From Chara braunii (taxonomy: Eukaryota > Streptophyta > Charophyceae > Charales > Characeae): 26,143 bases of DNA. Numbering within the stretch: the stretch's first letter is position 1; each line of letters opens with the position of its first letter. The stretch is from the NCBI GenBank assembly GCA_003427395.1, contig BFEA01000034.1:581888-608030 (forward strand). The letters run 5' to 3'. This document shows positions 1-8,580 of the stretch, one piece after another. The notes under the pieces were generated by a model. It worked only from the letters and a program-made list of their open reading frames with translations, ran no database searches and was not told where the DNA came from. Position numbers and translations under genes: made by a program.

Positions 1-39
<39 letters not shown>

Positions 40-55
40 TCAATCAATCAATCAA
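1..55. repeat. (ATCA)n microsatellite
   Basis: A pure tetranucleotide tract fills 1-38. A 2-bp AT slip follows, and the tract then continues to about 55. It begins at the window edge, so its true length is unknown. Confidence 0.97.
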
Positions 56-302
56 ACCTTTTTTTTTTCAAGTTTTTTGTTTATTTATTTTTAAAATTTG
101 TATCTTTATTTTTCTAAAACACCTCCTCCCCCTGCAAAAAACAGAAATTCATTTCCAAAAAATACAGGTGACCTCAGGGACCATATATCTGATGATAAAA
201 AATGACAAAAAAAAAATCCAACTTTTCTTTATATATATATATATATATTTTAAATCAAATTTAGTTTTTAATTTTTAAAAAATCCGAAACATAGTCGGAT
301 TC
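56..302. other. AT-rich spacer with an (AT)n run
   Basis: This is AT-rich sequence with several A and T homopolymers and an (AT)9 run at 231-248. I see no gene or recognisable element. Confidence 0.7.
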
Positions 303-371
303 AAAAAAAAAAAAAAAACGGGTTGTAGGGCTTAAAATTCCCTACAACCCCATATATGTTTTTTTTTTTTT
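303..371. repeat. Hairpin flanked by A16 and T13
   Basis: GGGTTGTAGGG at 320-330 pairs perfectly with CCCTACAACCC at 340-350 across a 9-nt loop. The arms are flanked by an A run (303-318) and a T run (359-371), which could extend the stem. On either strand a transcript would be a GC stem with a U run. That resembles an intrinsic terminator, but such terminators are not expected in plant nuclear DNA, so a foldback or MITE remnant is more likely. Confidence 0.8.
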
Positions 372-398
372 AGCCTATTATTTAATTCAGGAAAATTC

Positions 399-930
399 TG
401 TTAAAATCGGGTCCGCGGCGCGGACCAAGTAGGCCGCGGATGCGGACCCGACTGCGTCCGCCATCCGAGATTGGACCTGCGGACGCGTCCGCGAGTGTTA
501 CATAGGCCTGAGGTGCTGATTTCTCAAACGCAACCATACACCGGTCGACTAGTAGGACGCTCGAATTTAACCGCGCAGTACGTCTTGTGATAATAAGATC
601 AAACTTCATACGTAAACTATGCTTAGTCCCTTTTTTCCCTATCGGACCCATAACTTTCACAAAAAGGATCGGACGAGTATCACACGCGAAACACCGGATA
701 AATATCACAACGACACTGGTCTTAGTCATTATCGACTAGCCATGCATGAACACACAAGTAGTTGCAGTGATGACGTACTATGCAGTACATATAATCACGT
801 GGCCCTCGGTGGTCTCGAGGGTCACTTTCGACACTCAAGTGTCGGCTGACACGGGCCTTAAGGGATTAATCTCTCAACGCTTGATAGTCCTACCCTCTTC
901 TGCAACCCGCGGAGAGTGGGTGGTAGACGA
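399..930. other. GC-rich hairpin cluster, possibly LTR-derived
   Basis: The base composition changes sharply from the AT-rich sequence before it. The stretch holds several perfect short inverted repeats: GGTCCGCG (410-417) with CGCGGACC (419-426); the palindrome GCGGACGCGTCCGC (479-492); a stem CCCTCG/CGAGGG inside 799-825; and CGACACT/AGTGTCG (829-844). A minus-strand frame of 115 codons spans 382-729. It has no recognisable domain and overlaps the GC hairpins, so I do not call it a gene. A regulatory part of an old LTR or another transposon is possible but unproven. Confidence 0.5.
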
Positions 931-1740
931 GCTCTGACCCTTTGTCACGACCAAATGCTTATGGCCCCGAAGATGAGCTCCATCATTGGAGGCCTGAGAG
1001 CAGGTCAGGGGGTTTGACTTTGACGGTCGTCACAGACTTCAATGTCCAACTATAAAAATACTTGAAAAGTAAAGGATATGAAGGAATATTTTTTTTTTCT
1101 CTATACCCAACTTATTTAATCACTACGCACGATCTCAATGGGTCGTGCGAACACAAAAAACAAAATATAAAAGGTTATGAGATACGAGACGATCCCTCTC
1201 ACAATCACGGTCCGACTTCCTTCAAAGATATACATATGATCACAGACAAAATCAAATCTGGATTTCAACTCACAAAACATACGATCACATCAAAGACGCA
1301 ACATCAATAAATCACACACTACACAAGTTCAACTTCAACCACTCGCTGCACTCACACCTCTTTACCTTATCCACACAAAACCTCAACCTTTGTCCAACCT
1401 TCCATAATAAAACACTCAAACATTTTTAAATGACCATTTAATAAAAGTCCGAGTAAAAAAATATCAAAGAAACATTTTAGTCCACAGGAGCTAATACCTT
1501 AAGTTGAGTAGCGAGAATGAGTTAGAGTTGAGTTGGAAACCGACTTATTATCAAATGATAATAGAAGAATGATCCTCTGTAGGATCAGGCCGAACGAATC
1601 AAGCCTTCAATCGAATACGTACACCTACATCACGGTACAGACAAAAAAAATATAAAATATTATTTAAGATAGATGGAGAGCAAGCTTCACCCCATAGCTT
1701 ACCTCCTTTACTAATTTCCACCTTACCTCTCTCAACAGTT
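931..1740. other. No gene seen; one short hairpin
   Basis: This is AT-rich sequence without recognisable coding. A perfect 7-bp stem, CGCACGA (1126-1132) with TCGTGCG (1143-1149), is the only structure I noticed. Confidence 0.6.
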
Positions 1741-1748
1741 AACGATAA

Positions 1749-1945
1749 CTTTGGCAACATCTCCCCTAAATAGAGTAGAGCGTCAAATTTCTCCTAGCAA
1801 AAAATAATATAACTCTCTAAATCTCACAAAATTTCGGCAACGCTTCCCGTAGGAAAAGTGTCTTCTGATAATTTTCATGAGCCAAAAAATGACTTACTCT
1901 TTTAAGATTTGTAGGAATTTCGGCAGCGCTTTCCGTAGGAAAAAG
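1749..1945. repeat. Three-copy TTCGGCA motif repeat, period about 85 bp
   Basis: The motif TTCGGCARCGCTTCCCGTAG recurs with variation at about 1751, 1834 and 1920, spaced 83 and 86 bp. The first copy is the most diverged (TTGGCAACATCTCCCCTA). Phrases like this are familiar from noncoding parts of plant LTR retrotransposons; that link is from memory and unchecked. The rest of 1946-2340 shows nothing recognisable. Confidence 0.6.
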
Positions 1946-2340
1946 AGGTTGTGAAGATTTATACAAAGATGAAAATGCAAAAGCAAAATATAACTATATT
2001 TAAGATTAACTTTTGACACTCACTTGACAGTTAGAGCTGAAGATAGTATACACCATCCTTCCCTGAAGATGGTATCGTGAGCTAACACTAATCCTAACTT
2101 CTAGTAAGATCAAGTCTATCTTACCTCAATCTTCCCTCTCATCATTCATCTTATCTGCCTATAGCTTTAACACTCGGTGACGATCTAATGCGACAAAGCT
2201 ATCAAAATAATTCCCCAAAGATAATTCCCCCCAAAAACATACACAAGCGAGTGTAATAACATATTTCGTTAACCCTCATATTTATTTCCATATCACATAG
2301 TTCATTGAAGTGTCTCGTTATTACTCCTTTTACCCTTCCT

Positions 2341-3010
2341 TACATAAGGCATATGATCAGACAACCCAACTTATGGGTATGACTAACCTGCCAAGTTATA
2401 TAACTAGGCCACACCAACGTATGGTGTCAAAGTCTGGTAGACAAGTAAACGTAAGGCATATGACTATGTCACACCAACTTATGATGTGACTAGCTTCTGC
2501 CTAGACAATAAACATAAAGTGTATGACCAAACTGCACCAACTTATGGTGAGACTGGTCAATATGAACATTTGACATACACAAATAACTGAGTTGCCTCAA
2601 TTTATGAGGGGTCCAGCCTTTGCCTAAACAAACGACAAAAGACATATAACTAGAACACACCAACTTATGGTGTGGCAAGTTAGCCCAAGCAGTAACATAT
2701 AGCGTAGAACCAGGCTATCCAACTCATAGGTAGTCCAGCCTGCTTAAACATACAACATGTGCATCTGACCGAACAACCCCCAACTTATGGGTTCGCCCAG
2801 TCTCCGGAACACAATTACATTAAACAAGTAAGATCACACTTTCATTCTCTCTTTCGACCAATGGTCAGGTCACTCAAACTTATGGAGATCCCCAACCAAG
2901 CCTCAGTTACGTTTATAAAAATAGCCAAGTTTTATATTACCTTTTTGCGTATTGTGTTATCATGAGCATAAGACCGGACTACCCAACTTATGAATGAGTC
3001 CAGCCTGTCC
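2341..3010. repeat. Hairpin minisatellite with AACTTAT loop
   Basis: About ten degenerate units are spaced mostly 48-71 bp apart in the core (2368-2790), then more widely. Each unit carries a short stem around the 7-nt loop AACTTAT or a close variant. Clear cases: ACCC/GGGT at 2364-2378; ACACC/GGTGT at 2411-2427; GTCACACC/GATGTGAC at 2468-2490; CACC/GGTG at 2535-2549 with an outer GACCA/TGGTC; CCTC/GAGG at 2595-2609; CACACC/GGTGTG at 2656-2674; and GGACT/AGTCC at 2976-3001. Stem bases differ between units while pairing is kept and the loop is nearly constant. It lies upstream of a TATA box and is probably part of an LTR U3 region. Confidence 0.85.
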
Positions 3011-3164
3011 AGGTTACCCCTCAATTTTATATTGTGAATTTTATTTCTTAGTTAATTTTAACTTTCTAAACTGTTATCAGTCAAACCCCATGCAATCACT
3101 AACACACTTGCCTGGACGATTCTCACAACGAGAAAAGTCTGACTTTGTTAACAAGCAACTGATT

Positions 3165-3600
3165 TAGCAAGGCGACTGAATTAGTCGAAACGACTTCACT
3201 TCCAGCCTCATTTCAAGTCTTAGGCAAATGAGCAAAGCGACCGGATCATTCGAAAACGACTTCACCACCAGCCCTATTTCAAGTCTTAGGCAAACGAGCT
3301 AAGCGACCGGATCAGTCGGAAACGGCTTCACTTCTAGCCCCATTTCAAGTCTTAATCAGACGAGCAGGTCGAAAATGGCTTCACTTCTAGCCCCATTTCA
3401 AGTCTTAGGCAAATGAGCAAAGCGACCGGATCAATCGAAAACGACTCTACTTTCAACCCCATTTCAAGTCTTAAGCAAACAAACAAAGCGACCGGATCAG
3501 TAAAAATGACTTCACTTCCAACCCCATTTCAAGTCTTAAGCAAGTGAGCAAAGGGACCGGATCAGTCGAAAACAACTTTACTTCTAGCCCCATTCATATC
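3165..3600. repeat. 66-bp tandem repeat
   Basis: The phrase CATTTCAAGTCTTAGGCAA recurs at 3209, 3275, 3341, 3394, 3460 and 3525, and a partial copy starts at 3591. The spacings are 66, 66, 53, 66, 65 and 66 bp. The 53-bp unit has lost 13 bp. Most units also contain GTCGAAAACGAC, a 4-bp stem with an A-rich loop, with some wobble-preserving variants. There is no open frame through the array despite the multiple-of-three unit, so it is not coding. Confidence 0.93.
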
Positions 3601-3722
3601 ATCGCAAGCAACAATTGTGATTTTTACCACATACATATTTCCTCTTTGACTCAATTAAAATTATGAAAAAGAAATCAAAACATATAAAAAGTCAACACCC
3701 AAACATATTAACGCGAAGTTTG

Positions 3723-3730
3723 TATAAATA
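3723..3730 (+). promoter_or_regulatory. TATA box, probable LTR promoter
   Basis: TATAAATA followed by GGGG matches the plant TATA consensus. It sits just downstream of two minisatellites and about 100 bp upstream of the retroposon insertion point. The arrangement fits a U3/R boundary of an LTR element read on the plus strand. No matching second LTR is in the window, so this is inferred from layout. Confidence 0.5.
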
Positions 3731-3824
3731 GGGGTTTATTTGGATTCTAATGGGATCATGTCGGCCTACCTCTGAGTTCCCTGCCTTCAGAGTCCCCCTC
3801 GGCTCTGACAAAGTTCCCGCAATC

Positions 3825-3840
3825 GGTGGGGCAACCTCCC
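3825..3840 (+). repeat. 5' target-site duplication of retroposon
   Basis: GGTGGGGCAACCTCCC here is repeated exactly at 6765-6780, immediately after an A34 tail. The exact 16-bp match on both sides of a poly(A)-ended segment is the mark of target-primed reverse transcription. Confidence 0.9.
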
Positions 3841-3841
3841 C

Positions 3842-4031
3842 AGAGGACTGTGGGTTGGACAGGTAAGTGTATGCACGATGGTATTTCTCCATGGATCTTC
3901 TTATTGGTTGATGGTTGTTGGGGATTCGCTTGGTGCCGCGATCTGCCTGCGTCACAGGTTGGCGGGGTCGAGATCGGGGAGGGGCGGTTGCTCTATGTGA
4001 TTGGTGAACGGCTCCGATGAAGTCTCCTTGT
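3842..4031 (+). repeat. Retroposon 5' domain, copy 1
   Basis: This 190-bp block matches 4306-4495 without gaps at about six mismatches by eye, roughly 97% identity. It begins at the first or second base of the inserted element. It contains a strong splice-donor consensus, CAG followed by GTAAGT, with the junction at 3862/3863. Confidence 0.93.
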
Positions 4032-4305
4032 TCCGGGGCGCAGCTCGGCCGGGAGCGTTGCGCCCCACTCATGCAATCTAGCCAAGCGGCACTGGGCGGT
4101 AACAGCAGTGGAGAGGCGCGAAGACGTGCGGCGCTAGGAAGCGACAAGCGGTAGCGCGACGCGGTGACGGGAGAGAGGGTTTGGGGTGGTGGGAGGTGGA
4201 GGGAGGGATGGACGGCGACGGGAGTGGTGTATCGCGCGTACAGGGTGGGTTGCTTGGTTTGCCAGCATCATCAGCGTTAAAAGGAAAGGAGAGAATGATG
4301 GATCG

Positions 4306-4495
4306 AGAGGACTGTGGGTTGGACAGGTAAGTGTATGCACGATGGTATTTCTCCATGGATCTTCTTATTGGTTGGTGGTTGTTGGGGATTCGCTTGGTGC
4401 CGCGATCTGCCTGCGTCACAGGTTGGCGGGGTCGAGATCGGGGAGGGGCGGTTTCTCTATGTGACTGGTGAGCGGCTCTGATGAAGTCTCCCTGT
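4306..4495 (+). repeat. Retroposon 5' domain, copy 2
   Basis: This is the second copy of the 190-bp block, offset by 464 bp. Similarity starts at AGAGGACTG, the bases that begin the element after the 5' target duplication. The unit boundary and the element start therefore coincide, as for 5' promoter monomers of some LINEs. The same donor-like GTAAGT is at 4327. Confidence 0.93.
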
Positions 4496-4639
4496 GCTAC
4501 GTGTTAGATGCCTCGTGCACCCCGTTTGATGGGTGAGGATGCCGAGGGGTGCGAGGGCGATGGTTCCCGCGAGGTAGGGGCGACGTCACATGCGAGTGAA
4601 GGGGGAGAGGAGGGGAGAGGAGGAAAGGATTCATGGAGG

Positions 4640-5280
4640 TGCCTGTTCTTCGGTTGTTTAACATGACATACTCACCTTCGGCTGTTCTCGAGATTGATCT
4701 TTTAATCCTATCTTTCTAATAAGTCTAATAATCCCTTCAAAAGAAATCTCTGACGATCTCAGTTTTTTCTGATGGTGGTTTTTCTGATATAAAAGGTTGA
4801 CAATGCTTGAAAGTTTTTTCCTAAACTTTGTCTGCCGTGGTTTTTCTACTCGCAGATCTTGAGTGGTGGTTCTGTATATCCACCGATTGTCTCAGTTTGT
4901 GTAATAGATTGTCGTTTTAGATGTCTAGTACTTTCCGATTTGTTGTCTTCGGTTTAATAGTATCTTTATGTTCTTAATTGTTTGTCAGTTTACTATTTTC
5001 CTTTAGTAATTTCTGATTTATGGTCTGAGTGATTTCTCGAACCTGGGTTCGGGAAATCAGAGTCGAAAATCCGTGAGGACATCAAAATCAACTTCCTATT
5101 TGAAATTTCATAATAAATCAACTCGTATTTTCGACTGCTTTCCTAAATTAGATGCTACGATTTCAGGAGCTTCTTCTTCTTTTGATTCTTAATTGTACGT
5201 TCTTGATCTCGTTTTCATCTCCTTTTGATTCTTAATTTTTTCTCTTGATCTTGTTTTTAACAGAAGGCAGGTTTTCAGGT
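4640..5280 (+). other. T-rich, intron-like middle of retroposon
   Basis: The sequence is rich in T and in TTGATTCTTAATT-like phrases (near 4972, 5186 and 5226). It ends in TTGTTTTTAACAG at 5251-5263, a good plant 3' splice site. Together with GTAAGT at 3863 or 4327 it looks like an intron retained in the retroposed copy. No open frame of note is present. Confidence 0.5.
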
Positions 5281-5298
5281 TTGTCCACAGGGGACCAT

Positions 5299-6500
5299 CC
5301 CATATGGAGAGGGTTGGGATGGAGGCTGGGGGAACTACTACTCAGCGAGGACTAGCTTTGGGTGGGAACTGCTCGTTCTTGAGGGAGTGGTGGTTCGCTA
5401 GGGGGCTTGCCCTGAGCTGGGGTCAATAAGGGGAACGGGTCGCCCCTTGACGGAGGCAACTCAGGGATAAGAGGGAAGGTTTTTTCGGATTTGAGGTTAG
5501 GGCAAATTTGGTTCTCTGCACGATGGAGAGGTGCTGCCCTCTCTTTTCCTCTCTTCATCGTGGGGTGAAGGGGTACTGCGTTAGGGTTTCCTCGGGGGGC
5601 CTTTCCAACAAGGAGAAGGTTGGAAGAGGGGTTGGGGGACCGCCGTTCTGCAGGGACAGACTTTTGGCGGGAACTGCTTTATTTCTTAGAGAACGATGGT
5701 CTGTTAGGTGCTTGTCCTGAGTTGGGGTCACTGAGGAGAAGGGGGCTCCTCTCGACGGGGGCAGCTCAAGGATAGGAGGGCGAGAGATTTTGGTAAGAAC
5801 GAGGGTAACGCTAACTCTCTCCATAGTGGAGAGGCACTGTTTACTCTTTTCCCCTCGGTGTGGTGGGAAGAACAGGAGGATAGTTCCAAAAAAAAAAATT
5901 CTACCCCTTTCAGATGTTGTCAGTGACATCTTGATTGGTTCTGAATCTTCAATTTGGATAGTTTTCATTGTTTCACCTTTTGTGTAGTAATTTGGATAGA
6001 TTCATTTCTCAATTGGAGTAGAGGATTTTAATTTTTCGTTCGGATTTGGGAGGTGGTATTTCAGGTTTGTCTGTCCCATATGGAGAGAGTTGGGATGGAG
6101 GTTGGGGAAACCGCTATTCTGCGGGGACTGGCTTTTGGTGGGAACTGCTCGTCGTTGAGGGAGTGGTGGTTTTAGGGGGCTTGTCCGGAGCTGGGGTCAA
6201 TAAGGGGAACGGGTCGCCCCTTGACGGGGGCAGTTCATGGACAAGAGGGAAGGTAGTTTCAAAGTTTTCTTCTACTCCTGTTAGATGTTGTCAGAAGTAT
6301 TTTGTTCCCATGTGGGGAGGTTTGGGATGGAGGTTGGGGGAACCATTATTCTGCGGGGACTGGCTTTTGGTGGGAACTGCTCGTTCTTGAGGGAGTGGTG
6401 GTTCGTTGAGGAGCTTGTCCTGAACTGGGGTCAATAAGGGGAACGGGTCGCCCCTTGACGGGGGCAGTTCATGGACAAGAGGGGAGTTTTTTTCTGATTA
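5299..6500 (+). repeat. Degenerate GC-rich tandem units in retroposon
   Basis: Four related units start at about 5299, 5604, 6075 and 6307. They share GGTTGGGATGGAGG, GGCTTTTGGTGGGAACTGCT, GAGGGAGTGGTGGTT, GGGGTCAATAAGGGGAACGG and GCCCCTTGACGGGGGCA, in that order. The last two units are 232 bp apart and about 90% alike by eye; the second is the most diverged. Between units are variable pieces such as TGGAGAGGTGCTG. Short frames on both strands are not shared between units, so I treat this as noncoding, VNTR-like sequence. Confidence 0.85.
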
Positions 6501-6563
6501 GAATGTAGGGCAAAACTGTTTCTCTGCATGAGGGTCGATGTTTTCCTAAATGTTCTCTTGCTT

Positions 6564-6688
6564 TATGGGACGCTGGGCCCGGTTCCCAGTTTGTTCTCAG
6601 CCGAATGCGAGGTAAGGGCCCTGATATCCTGAATCATTTCTCGAATCATTTGTATATTCCTATATGGGACGCTGGGCCCGGTTCCCAG
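6564..6688 (+). repeat. Duplicated 26-bp motif at retroposon 3' end
   Basis: The same 26 bp occur at 6564-6589 and 6663-6688, with no mismatch. Each contains CTGGG and CCCAG, which can form a small hairpin. The second copy leads into the final 42 bases before the poly(A) tail. Confidence 0.9.
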
Positions 6689-6729
6689 CACGTGTTGCTC
6701 CCCACGAATAGATTGGAGCTCTTTGTCCC

Positions 6730-6730
<1 letters not shown>

Positions 6731-6764
<34 letters not shown>
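6731..6764 (+). repeat. Poly(A) tail, 34 nt
   Basis: Thirty-four uninterrupted A residues are followed directly by the 3' target-site duplication. Frames across this run that read as poly-lysine or poly-phenylalanine are artefacts of it. Confidence 0.97.
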
Positions 6765-6766
<2 letters not shown>

Positions 6767-6780
6767 TGGGGCAACCTCCC
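6765..6780 (+). repeat. 3' target-site duplication of retroposon
   Basis: This is an exact copy of 3825-3840. The following bases read ACAGAGG, close to the CAGAGG that begins the element, so microhomology at the 5' junction may have been involved. Confidence 0.9.
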
Positions 6781-6881
6781 ACAGAGGTCTTAGCACGGAT
6801 TACGGGTTTCAATCCTGCTTACCCACTTCCGCTCTGAACCAAAATACTAGACTGAGAGTTAGAAGGGAAGAAGAAAAAGTT

Positions 6882-7394
6882 TCATACGCTCGAGGTACAA
6901 GAGTGGGACAGACTCAACTTGCAGGAGAGGGCCTTGATACCTTCGATTGCTTGAGGGTCCCGCAATGGTAGCCAAAATACCGAGAAGTGGCGAAACCACA
7001 ACCAAGACGCAAAGTGGCGACCTCCTGACAGTCCTTCAAATTGCAGTAGTAACCCCCCTTGCAACTTGATCACTTCCTTGAGCCGCAACACTCTATGTAC
7101 TGACGAGAACACAACTATGCGACTTCGAGATGCTTCGCTCAAATAGAGCACACCCCATGCTCTATTTAAAGTGTTAGAGAAAACAGCAATCGTATTAGTA
7201 TGGCAACGGAAAACACCTGGCCAACAGAGTGATGCCGCAAAGCACGACAATTTGTAAGCAAAGCAAAGCAGGGTGCACAATAAAGACATAGTCAGAAACC
7301 AACTATGCACAGATTCGTATCGAGCAAGATACTGAACACGCAATAGTGGCACCGGTAGAACAGACGGGCCAGCAAAATACCGCCGAGAACCCAA
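6882..7394 (-). CDS. Unassigned 170-codon open frame, possibly spurious
   Basis: A frame of 170 codons runs on the minus strand with a Met start. The product would be rich in Leu, Ser, Cys, Phe and Trp, with hydrophobic patches around residues 33-60. I recognise no domain, signal peptide pattern or family. A 10-bp inverted repeat lies inside it, which is unusual for coding DNA. It sits in sequence that probably continues the LTR-like region split by the 2.9-kb retroposon. I regard a chance frame in noncoding retroelement sequence as the more likely explanation. Confidence 0.15.
   Translation of the reverse strand: MGSRRYFAGPSVLPVPLLRVQYLARYESVHSWFLTMSLLCTLLCFAYKLSCFAASLCWPGVFRCHTNTIAVFSNTLNRAWGVLYLSEASRSRIVVFSSVHRVLRLKEVIKLQGGLLLQFEGLSGGRHFASWLWFRHFSVFWLPLRDPQAIEGIKALSCKLSLSHSCTSSV
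7141..7167. repeat. Perfect 10-bp inverted repeat
   Basis: AAATAGAGCA (7141-7150) pairs with TGCTCTATTT (7158-7167) across the 7-nt loop CACCCCA. Confidence 0.9.
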
Positions 7395-8580
7395 CCCAAC
7401 ACTCTCTGTCAGCAGTCTAGCGCCAACTATACCCCCTTACTATAACAACAGATCCAGATCACAACTTACATAGGTCATTGCGGCCACGAGCTCTGGTTCA
7501 AACATTCACAACTCTCGCCAAAACAAGAGTGGGTCTCCTTCTCATAGTCCGCAACCACAACACTCATAGCTTCAGTAACCTGCGGTATCCTATACAGTAG
7601 TCAAGGCAATCATTCATCAGCACCCTCACGTAGATGGTAAGATATCTCTGTAGCTGAGCAGCGCAGGCACACAACCAATCTCACTGGACGTACTACTCGC
7701 TGCCTATTATACTCCCCGCATGTTACACTCACCACCTGTTATCAGTGGCATGCCCATACGAACTGCAATAAGCCTCTCTACAAGCTTCCAAACCATTGAT
7801 TGCCATTTCCTCTTGCCCCCCTGCAACGGTCCTTTCCCCCTCTCTCCCTAGATGTATTGGTGCACCTGGCTCTCAATACGGCCATGTTCACCTGGAAACA
7901 AAATCAACTAGGTGGCGTGAACGAAGATCTCGAACGGAAGCAACTGTGTGATCCCCACAACAAAATCGACGAGCATGGCCACGAGGCAAGCAATAGTGGC
8001 TCCGCCCCACTACTCACTAAATGTGCAAACTGAGATGAACTTTCCCCTAGAAAAGGGAAAGGTACAGCGACAGACAAATGAAATAAATCTCGCATCACAA
8101 CTTCTGCTTACGAAAAATAAACCGCTTGGAGCTGGTTAGCGCTGTCGGAGGCCGACGCACCGCATCAACGGAAGTTTACTCGACGTGGTCAGCCTCCACG
8201 CCATGTCAAATCTGCGCCAAGGGTTGTCTGCGGTCATAGTCAACCGGGCCCTAACGGGTCGGTTAAAATTCCCTGAGGTCGAAGCCACGAAAAAGACGGT
8301 GCGGCGGTACAGTCCTCGGGAGACCTGATCATCCCCTTTCGACTGAACCGTCATGACCACAAGGGGCAAATTAGTGGGGCTTGGCCCAAATGGCACTTGA
8401 AACAGACCAAGGGTTAGTGAGAAAAGTGCAGTTGACCCCTTGGGACCGGATCAATAAGGTATGGCCTGGAAAGGTCAAGGGAACACAAAATTGGGCACTT
8501 ATTATACTTTAGAAGGGTCCGGTTCAATTTTAGATCAGGGTCGACCCTTCATATTCCAAGGTCGGGCCAGTCCCAGTCTC
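7395..8580. other. No gene recognised
   Basis: This is mixed-composition sequence with several short frames on both strands (for example 7800-8033 plus and 8136-8396 minus), none with a recognisable domain. It leads into the U3-like array at 8581, and its last 150 bases already use related vocabulary (GGTCGGGCCAGTCCCAGTC). Confidence 0.5.

Larger units (their letters stand above)
3841..6764 (+). mobile_element. Composite non-autonomous retroposon (SVA-like layout)
   Basis: This 2,924-bp segment is bounded by an exact 16-bp direct repeat and ends in 34 uninterrupted A residues, so it was inserted by target-primed reverse transcription. It contains no reverse transcriptase or endonuclease frame and must have used another element's machinery. 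In order it holds a 190-bp GC-rich domain present twice (3842-4031 and 4306-4495), a T-rich intron-like middle (about 4640-5280), GC-rich degenerate tandem units (5299-6500), and a 3' end with a duplicated 26-bp motif (6564-6589, 6663-6688). The 3' end resembles the end of the LINE fragment at about 20657-20720, a candidate partner family. The long A run and exact target duplication suggest a fairly recent insertion. A truncated LINE or retrocopied noncoding RNA are alternatives. Confidence 0.85.

Noticed and set aside
320-371. Bacterial-type intrinsic terminator (GC stem followed by T13)
   Set aside because: All other evidence points to plant nuclear DNA, and the A run on the other side makes the structure symmetric, as in a foldback.
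3825-3846. Longer target duplication of 22-23 bp including CAGAGG
   Set aside because: The 3' copy has an extra A before CAGAGG, and AGAGG is also present at the second 5' unit (4306), so those bases are better assigned to the element; only the exact 16 bp are claimed.
3841-5280. Host gene with 5' UTR exon and intron (donor GTAAGT, T-rich intron, acceptor)
   Set aside because: The segment is inside a unit bounded by target duplications and poly(A), and no coding exon follows 5263. The splice signals are kept as a finding, not as a gene.
5352-6390. Frames in the GC-rich tandem units as genes
   Set aside because: The four units do not keep the same frame open, and frames occur equally on both strands.
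6563-6971. Frames with poly-Lys or poly-Phe
   Set aside because: They are translations of the A34 tail of the retroposon.
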